Source of the DNA: a virus
Reading direction: 5' to 3' (one strand)
DNA length: 31,997 bases
Virus record (IMG/VR): IMGVR_UViG_3300034072_001183
Span: 1 to 31,997 of that record
In this document: positions 28,060 to 31,997 of the stretch, one piece after another
Numbering within the stretch: the stretch's first letter is position 1
Layout of the letters: the number at the start of each line of letters is the position of its first letter
Notes under the pieces: model-generated
Seen by the model: only the letters and a program-made list of their open reading frames with translations
Database searches by the model: none
What the model was told of the DNA's origin: nothing
Made by a program: the position numbers and the translations under genes

Positions 28060-29193
28060 ATGACCGATAAACAAGACCCCATCACCCACGCCGCCCGCCT
28101 GCTGCGCGAAGCTGCCGAGGAACTGCGCCAGGCGCACGCCTACAACAACAGCGAAGGCTGGGAGAACGAGACAGACGCCAAGGCCGCCTACGACGAACAC
28201 ATGGCCGCAGCCCAGGCGCTGGAGGATTGGGAGGCAGCCGTGGGCGCAGGCGGGGTGCAGGCACTCAGCGCGGCGCCAGCCGTGCTGCATGAACCGACAA
28301 ACGAGATGTACCGCGCAGCTCAAAAGATCGCACTCCCCTACGACGATGATGGCGGCACGATCATCCTGAACACATCGCAAATCCGGGCGATCTGGCACGC
28401 AATGCTCGCAGCATCCCCCACACCCCCAGCAGAGCAGCAAGCCATGGAGTCGGTGCTGGTCGATGGTGCAGCGTCCCAGCCACCCATCTCCAACACCCTG
28501 TGGCGCATGCTCACCGGCGGCTATGAACACACATACATCCTCCAGTTGCCGAACGATAGCCGTGACAGGCGCGAGTTGATTGACCGCGCATGCCACAACT
28601 GGCGCAGAATCTGCGCGGAAATTGGCAACTCAGCCGTGGCATCCGCCGTCTCGCCCCAGACGGCACAAGCACCCCAGCAAGCCGCCCCCAAGGCAGCGCC
28701 AGCAAGGCGGGTAGGAACAATCGCGCACATAGGCAACGGCAGTACCACATTGACATCAGCGATTGCGCCTGTGTTGGCAGCACCCCAGCAGGAGGCGCAG
28801 GAGCCGGGAGAAATTCCCGAATCAATCGAGCGCATGGCTACCGGCAGATACAAAGTGGTGCCTTCACATGAAAGCATGTTCCATAGATGGGCCGTTGTCG
28901 CAGGCTCTGGAACGCAGCAGCTCTATCTAGGGAGCGAAGTTGAATGCCAAAACATGGCGCGCAAATTTGCTGGCGCATTTCTTGACGGCGCATTTGTCGC
29001 CATGCAGCGCACAGCACCCCAGCCAGCGCCTGCGCCGCTGAGTGATGACACCGAGAGACTGAACTGGTTGCTTTGGAAGCTTCCGGGCGATGCACTGCGC
29101 TATGTGGTTGGGGAGCTTTCAGACACGTCAAGCGGTGCTGAATTCCGCGCCGCTATCGACGCAGCCCTAGCCGCACAGGGGAGCAAGGCATGA
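28060..29193 (+). CDS. Large hypothetical early protein, ead-like mosaic
   Basis: I start this 377-residue protein at ATG 28060 (MTDKQDPITHAARLLREAAE), although the frame is open from 28018. It has an N-terminal helical region and a HEPTNEMYRAAQKIALPYDD segment ending RAIWHAMLAASP. An Ala/Pro/Gln-rich linker follows, then SDDTERLNWLLWKLPG with a closing FRAAIDAALAAQ. The 'AMLAASP' and 'DTERLNWL...AIDAA' blocks are common to phage ead-type proteins, often found fused in different combinations. Function unknown. It overlaps the next gene by four bases. Confidence 0.72.
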   Translation: MTDKQDPITHAARLLREAAEELRQAHAYNNSEGWENETDAKAAYDEHMAAAQALEDWEAAVGAGGVQALSAAPAVLHEPTNEMYRAAQKIALPYDDDGGTIILNTSQIRAIWHAMLAASPTPPAEQQAMESVLVDGAASQPPISNTLWRMLTGGYEHTYILQLPNDSRDRRELIDRACHNWRRICAEIGNSAVASAVSPQTAQAPQQAAPKAAPARRVGTIAHIGNGSTTLTSAIAPVLAAPQQEAQEPGEIPESIERMATGRYKVVPSHESMFHRWAVVAGSGTQQLYLGSEVECQNMARKFAGAFLDGAFVAMQRTAPQPAPAPLSDDTERLNWLLWKLPGDALRYVVGELSDTSSGAEFRAAIDAALAAQGSKA

Positions 29194-29408
29194 CCTGGGT
29201 CTTCGTTCTGATCGCCTTCACAACCAGCGGCGCCACCGTGGAGCGCGTACTACTCGACAGCCCCTCGCAGTGCGTGGCCTACGGCGAGGGCTACCTGAGC
29301 CGCCCTGAGATGCACGCCGCCCAGGTGCAAGTGTCGCAGTGCATTGGGCTGCGCAGTGGTGTCGCCATCGGGGTGCACCCCACCCACCAGGAGCAGCACA
29401 CCCTATGA
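29190..29408 (+). CDS. Small protein with hydrophobic N-terminus
   Basis: This 72-residue protein starts MTWVFVLIAFTTSGATVERV. The N-terminus could be a weak signal or membrane segment. The rest includes two Cys (SPSQCVAYGE and VSQCIGLRSG), which could pair in the periplasm. Four-base overlaps link it to the genes on both sides. No family recognised. Confidence 0.65.
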   Translation: MTWVFVLIAFTTSGATVERVLLDSPSQCVAYGEGYLSRPEMHAAQVQVSQCIGLRSGVAIGVHPTHQEQHTL

Positions 29409-29629
29409 CTAGCCCCGCCGCACAAATCCTGGCAACCCTGCGCAGTGGCGCCTGCCTCAAGCTGGGCGGCCGCAGCCACCGCTTCTTCATCCTCAAAAAC
29501 AGCACGCAGCTGCCCGCAGACCAAGCCGCCGCCCGCAAGCTGGCCAGCGACGGAACCCTGCGCCCCCACGGCATCGACAGCCACGGCAACTACGTTTATG
29601 CGCTCAGCGCGAAAGGACAACAACAATGA
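29405..29629 (+). CDS. Small basic hypothetical protein
   Basis: This 74-residue protein starts MTSPAAQILATLRSGACLKL. The pattern LATLRSGACLKLGGRSHRFF, then ARKLASDGTLRPHGIDSHGNYVYAL, suggests a small winged-helix-like fold ('..L...G.L...G.....Y.L'). It overlaps both neighbours by four bases and precedes the excisionase-like gene, so it may belong to the integration/excision control group. Confidence 0.65.
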   Translation: MTSPAAQILATLRSGACLKLGGRSHRFFILKNSTQLPADQAAARKLASDGTLRPHGIDSHGNYVYALSAKGQQQ

Positions 29630-29901
29630 ACACGCCCGCCCCCATCATCACGCTCAAGCCCCTGTACCTTGACCGCGAGAGCGCAGCCGCCTATCTGTCC
29701 ATCTCATCATCGCTGCTGGAAAAGCTGGTGGCTAAGGGTGCCGCGCCCAAACCCCGCAAGCTGTCTGCCAACCGCTGCGCCTGGCTGGTGGAAGACTTGG
29801 AGCAATGGGGCAGAGAGCGCCCCGTGTCTGACCTGCTGCCCGCCCGTGGCTCGGGCTACGGCCGCGCTGGTGCGCCAACAGACGCCAGCGAAGCCAGATG
29901 A
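29626..29901 (+). CDS. AlpA/excisionase-like DNA-binding protein
   Basis: This 91-residue protein starts MNTPAPIITLKPLYLDRESA. The helix-turn-helix region LDRESAAAYLSISSSLLEKLVAKGAAPKP, then RCAWLVEDLEQWGRER, is that of AlpA/MerR-type excisionases ('..R.EAA.YL.IS...L..L...G..P...........L..W'). The last 46 bases overlap the convergent integrase gene, the usual arrangement of a directionality factor and integrase. It probably steers the integrase towards excision. Confidence 0.82.
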   Translation: MNTPAPIITLKPLYLDRESAAAYLSISSSLLEKLVAKGAAPKPRKLSANRCAWLVEDLEQWGRERPVSDLLPARGSGYGRAGAPTDASEAR

Positions 29902-31154
29902 GCATCCAGGCGCTGCAACCACTCCACGCGCTCAGCGTCATAGGTGTGCACGTTGTAAGTGGCCTCTATTGCCGGTGGCATGTGCCCCACCACCGCCTCG
30001 GCAATCTCGCGCGGGCAGCCCAGCGCTGCCAGCAGCGTGCGGCCCGTGCGGCGCAGGTTGTGGGGCGTCCAATTCGTCACCGGCATTTCCGTGGCCTGGC
30101 TGCCCCGGCGCTTTGCCTTCGGGCTGTAGGGCTGCAGGTCGTAGATGTAGGTGCTGAATGCATGCTGGGTGTACTGCTCGCCCTTGCCGTTTTCAAACAA
30201 AAAGCCCGACCGCCCCACCGAAGCCAGGCGGCGCTCCACCACCAGGCGCGCCTGCCCAAACAGCGGCACGCGCAAATCAACAGCCTCGGCAAACCTCGCA
30301 TTCTTGGTTAGCTCTTTGGGCACCGTCCACCACAGCACGGCGCCCTCTTTCGCCACATGCTCAGGCCGCATGGCGAAAATCTCACTCCCCCGCGCACACG
30401 TCCACAGGTACATCACCACGGCATCGCGCCCGATCTGGTGCATGTTGCCCAGCCAGCCCAGCAGCGCCGCAATCTCTTCATTGCGCAGCGCGCGCCTGCT
30501 CTGGCCTACGTGCTTACCCCCCATCACCTTTCCCTTGCTTTTCAGCTTGCCCTGCATGAGCTGGCGCCACCAGTTCGGTGTGTTGCCATCCAGCCGCCCG
30601 GCATCCAGCGCAAACTCCCACGCAGACCCGAGCATCGAACGCAGCTTTGCAGTGGCCATGGGCGTGGCCTTGCGGGCGTCCAGCACATCAAAGCACTGCG
30701 CCCGCGTCACCTTGTTGGCATCCGTGGCGGCCAGCTCAGGCTCAGCCGCCAGCATGCGCTCCAGGGCTCTGCGCGCAGCCGTGGCGCCATCCTTCGCCCG
30801 GTTCACCTCCAGCTGCCCCTTGATGTAGTCGCCCACCAGCAGCGCCACGGTGTAGCTTTTGGGGGGCGCAGGTGTAGCTTTTGCCGCAGCCCGCAGCGCC
30901 TTTTTACGCGCCACCGGGTCAACACCTTGCGCCTTCAAGCCGCGAAGCTCGTGCCACTTTGCAATGGCATCCGCCAGCGTCAACTCAGGCCACCGGCCAA
31001 TCGCAACCTGCTTCAAGCGCTCATCCGGCCCCCGGTAGCGATACGTCCACGTCTTGCCCGACTTGGTGGCCAGCAAGCGCAGCCCCGGGCAATCTGCCAC
31101 CGCGAGAGCAGCCCCAGGCGGCAGAGTTTTCGCAGCCCTCGAATCAAAAACCAT
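29856..31154 (-). CDS. Tyrosine-recombinase integrase of the prophage
   Basis: I start this 432-residue protein at ATG 31154 (MVFDSRAAKTLPPGAALAVA), with GGTGGGGAG just upstream; the frame is open to 31211. The N-terminal arm-binding domain (WTYRYRGPDERLKQVAIGRW) is of the DUF4102/P4 type. A core-binding SAM-like domain (~110-210) follows, then the catalytic domain with Arg in TCARGSEIFAMRP, HNLRR (His-x-x-Arg), GH in VVGHMPP and the Tyr nucleophile in EATYNVHTY. It faces away from the tRNA. Two copies of the 13-mer CAAAAGCTACACC lie within its coding sequence and one upstream of its start. Confidence 0.95.
   Translation of the reverse strand: MVFDSRAAKTLPPGAALAVADCPGLRLLATKSGKTWTYRYRGPDERLKQVAIGRWPELTLADAIAKWHELRGLKAQGVDPVARKKALRAAAKATPAPPKSYTVALLVGDYIKGQLEVNRAKDGATAARRALERMLAAEPELAATDANKVTRAQCFDVLDARKATPMATAKLRSMLGSAWEFALDAGRLDGNTPNWWRQLMQGKLKSKGKVMGGKHVGQSRRALRNEEIAALLGWLGNMHQIGRDAVVMYLWTCARGSEIFAMRPEHVAKEGAVLWWTVPKELTKNARFAEAVDLRVPLFGQARLVVERRLASVGRSGFLFENGKGEQYTQHAFSTYIYDLQPYSPKAKRRGSQATEMPVTNWTPHNLRRTGRTLLAALGCPREIAEAVVGHMPPAIEATYNVHTYDAERVEWLQRLDAHLASLASVGAPARP
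30849..30883 (-). repeat. Two 13-mer repeats within the integrase gene
   Basis: CAAAAGCTACACC occurs on the minus strand at 30849-30861 and 30871-30883, 22 bases apart and in different reading frames (KSYT and KATP). The same 13-mer occurs on the plus strand at 31209-31221, beside the integrase start. Confidence 0.8.
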
Positions 31155-31243
31155 ATACTCCCCACCTGTAAGTCGAACCAAATGCAGGGCCGGTGTAGCT
31201 TCCCAAATCAAAAGCTACACCAAAACTACACTTGGAGTATATG
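31152..31243. promoter_or_regulatory. Nested inverted repeats at the integrase start; likely att/arm-site region
   Basis: The outer pair is CATATACTCC (31152-31161, containing the integrase start codon) and GGAGTATATG (31234-31243), a perfect 10-bp inverted repeat. The inner pair is GGTGTAGCTT (31192-31201) and AAGCTACACC (31212-31221), a perfect 10-bp dyad with a 10-base centre. The left inner arm continues as AGCTTCCCAA, the same 10 bases as the anticodon loop region of the adjacent tRNA. These are candidate integrase/excisionase binding sites. Confidence 0.65.
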
Positions 31244-31360
31244 CAGGCATGGGTTTAGATAGGCAAGCGTACAAAACGCATCAGCCATAGAGAGCCAGAA
31301 ACAGCATTACAATCAACAACTTACAGAGCCAACCCGTTGCAAATCAATGGGTTAGGAAAT

Positions 31361-31434
31361 GCGGGTGTAGTTCAATGGTAGAACGGCAGCTTCCCAAGCT
31401 TCATACGAGGGTTCGATTCCCTTCACCCGCTCCA
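31361..31434 (+). tRNA. tRNA-Gly (anticodon CCC)
   Basis: A complete cloverleaf: the acceptor stem GCGGGTG pairs with CACCCGC, the D arm is GTTC...GAAC, the anticodon loop TTCCCAA has CCC at 31393-31395, the T arm is GAGGGTTCGATTCCCTT (stem and loop), and there is an encoded CCA end. It closely follows the known bacterial tRNA-Gly(CCC) pattern. It lies between two integrase genes and is the likely attachment target of at least the right-hand element. Confidence 0.95.
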
Positions 31435-31436
31435 TT

Positions 31437-31459
31437 TATGACTTTCATAACCAGTCATA
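31437..31459. repeat. 7-bp inverted repeat just after the tRNA
   Basis: TATGACT and AGTCATA flank the centre TTCATAACC, directly after the tRNA CCA end. It may be part of the attachment site of the right-hand element or a tRNA 3' processing/terminator structure; no T-run follows. Confidence 0.4.
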
Positions 31460-31561
31460 AACGGTCAAAAAACCAATCAAATCAAGCACTTAGGGCAATT
31501 TGAGCCGTCAGGTGCTGTCATGTTCCGCCATTGCAGCGCAGAACATTAGGGGGTACAAACT

Positions 31562-31608
31562 GGGGGAACAGGGCAAATTTGCCCCCTTTCCTGGAGTTTT
31601 GTTCCCCC
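31562..31608 (+). promoter_or_regulatory. Nested hairpins over the second integrase ribosome-binding site
   Basis: GGGGGAACA (31562-31570) pairs with TGTTCCCCC (31600-31608), which ends at the integrase ATG. Inside lies the perfect palindrome GGGCAAATTTGCCC (31571-31584). The GGAG site (31592-31595) sits in the loop between them. The structure could limit translation of the integrase or be an operator for autoregulation. Confidence 0.6.
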
Positions 31609-31997
31609 ATGCTCACCGAGATTGCCTGCAAAGCTGCGACCTGCCCCGATGACAAACCGCGCCTGCGTCTGAGCGATGCGGGCGGGCTGTACTTGGAGGT
31701 AACGCCCCAAGGGGCAAAGCGCTGGTTTTGGAAGTACCGATTCGACGGCAAGGAAAAGCGTCTTTCGCTTGGCAGTTACCCAGCCGTCAAGCTCAAAGAA
31801 GCCCGCTTGAACCGGGACGACGCCCGCAGAGTGTTGTCCCAAGGAAGCGACCCGGTACAGCGCCGCAAGATCGAGAAGGCCACCGCCCGCGTCAACTCTG
31901 GCACCACGTATGAGAAGGTGGCCCGCGAGTTCCACACCTTGAAGGAGAAGGAATGGAGCGCGGCCCACTTCACGAAGTGGATACGACTGCAAGAGGC
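31609..31997 (+). CDS. P4-type tyrosine integrase of a second element, N-terminal part
   Basis: The visible 129 residues begin MLTEIACKAATCPDDKPRLR and contain the DUF4102 arm-binding domain: LSDAGGLYLEVTPQGAKRWF, then WKYRFDGKEKRLSLGSYPAV and KEARLNRDDARRVLSQGSDP. The core-binding domain starts near ATARVNSGTTYEKVA. This is the standard opening of integrases carried by genomic islands and satellite-like elements inserted at tRNA 3' ends. It is in the same orientation as the tRNA, starting 175 bases after it, the usual layout for such islands. The catalytic domain is outside the window. Confidence 0.93.
   Translation, partial: MLTEIACKAATCPDDKPRLRLSDAGGLYLEVTPQGAKRWFWKYRFDGKEKRLSLGSYPAVKLKEARLNRDDARRVLSQGSDPVQRRKIEKATARVNSGTTYEKVAREFHTLKEKEWSAAHFTKWIRLQE

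Noticed and set aside
1-31997. CRISPR arrays, rRNA genes and insertion sequences
   Set aside because: I saw no regularly spaced repeats, no rRNA sequence and no transposase; the repeats found are few, short and dispersed.

Overview
The window is the integrase-proximal part of a prophage, with the start of a second integrative element at the right end. It probably lies in a betaproteobacterium of the family Comamonadaceae. The evidence is high GC with strongly GC-rich third codon positions, several copies of a dispersed repeat of the AGCTATCAA...TAGCTGCCAGCGCTTG type that I know from Acidovorax/Comamonas-like genomes, and protein families typical of phages of Burkholderiales. No ordinary chromosomal gene is visible except a tRNA-Gly(CCC). 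The left end cuts through the tail genes, so lysis, tail-tip and host-specificity genes and the other prophage end are outside the window.

Layout. Positions 1-15883 are all on the minus strand and read from right to left. They start with a CII-type regulator, a tail-protein-like gene, a winged-helix protein, a DUF1376 replication protein and a DnaC-type helicase loader. Then come terminase small and large subunits, a Mor-like activator, gpW, portal, a prohead-protease/major-capsid fusion, a DUF2190 decoration protein, head-tail joining and tail terminator proteins, the major tail protein, tape measure and further tail genes. Positions 16036-17770 hold six small genes in mixed orientation between cII and cro, with three copies of a repeat. 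Positions 17773-19636 are the immunity region: a leftward Cro-like gene, and a rightward LexA/CI-type repressor that overlaps an exported HNH protein and is followed by a membrane-anchored coiled-coil protein and a terminator.

Positions 19727-20479 hold a second promoter with the same operator layout as the cro promoter, then about 680 bases with no convincing gene, then a terminator. Positions 20501-29901 are rightward early/accessory genes in tightly overlapping runs, several separated by terminators. They include a DUF2303 protein, an HD-domain nucleotidase, a cytosine-5 DNA methyltransferase carrying a nested second gene, and an AlpA/excisionase-like protein convergent with the minus-strand integrase (29856-31154). 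The tRNA-Gly(CCC) follows at 31361-31434, and a second, P4-type integrase (31609 to the end) starts just downstream of its 3' end.

How it works together (inference). The repressor probably holds down both the leftward cro/replication/late unit and the rightward early unit through a shared operator, TTCAC-N5-GTGAA, found in tandem pairs at both promoters. The best leads are these mirrored operators, the gene-poor transcription unit behind the second promoter, two 26-base dyads placed identically before gpW and before the protease-capsid gene next to a Mor-like regulator, the gene nested in the methyltransferase, and two divergent genes sharing a palindromic start site.
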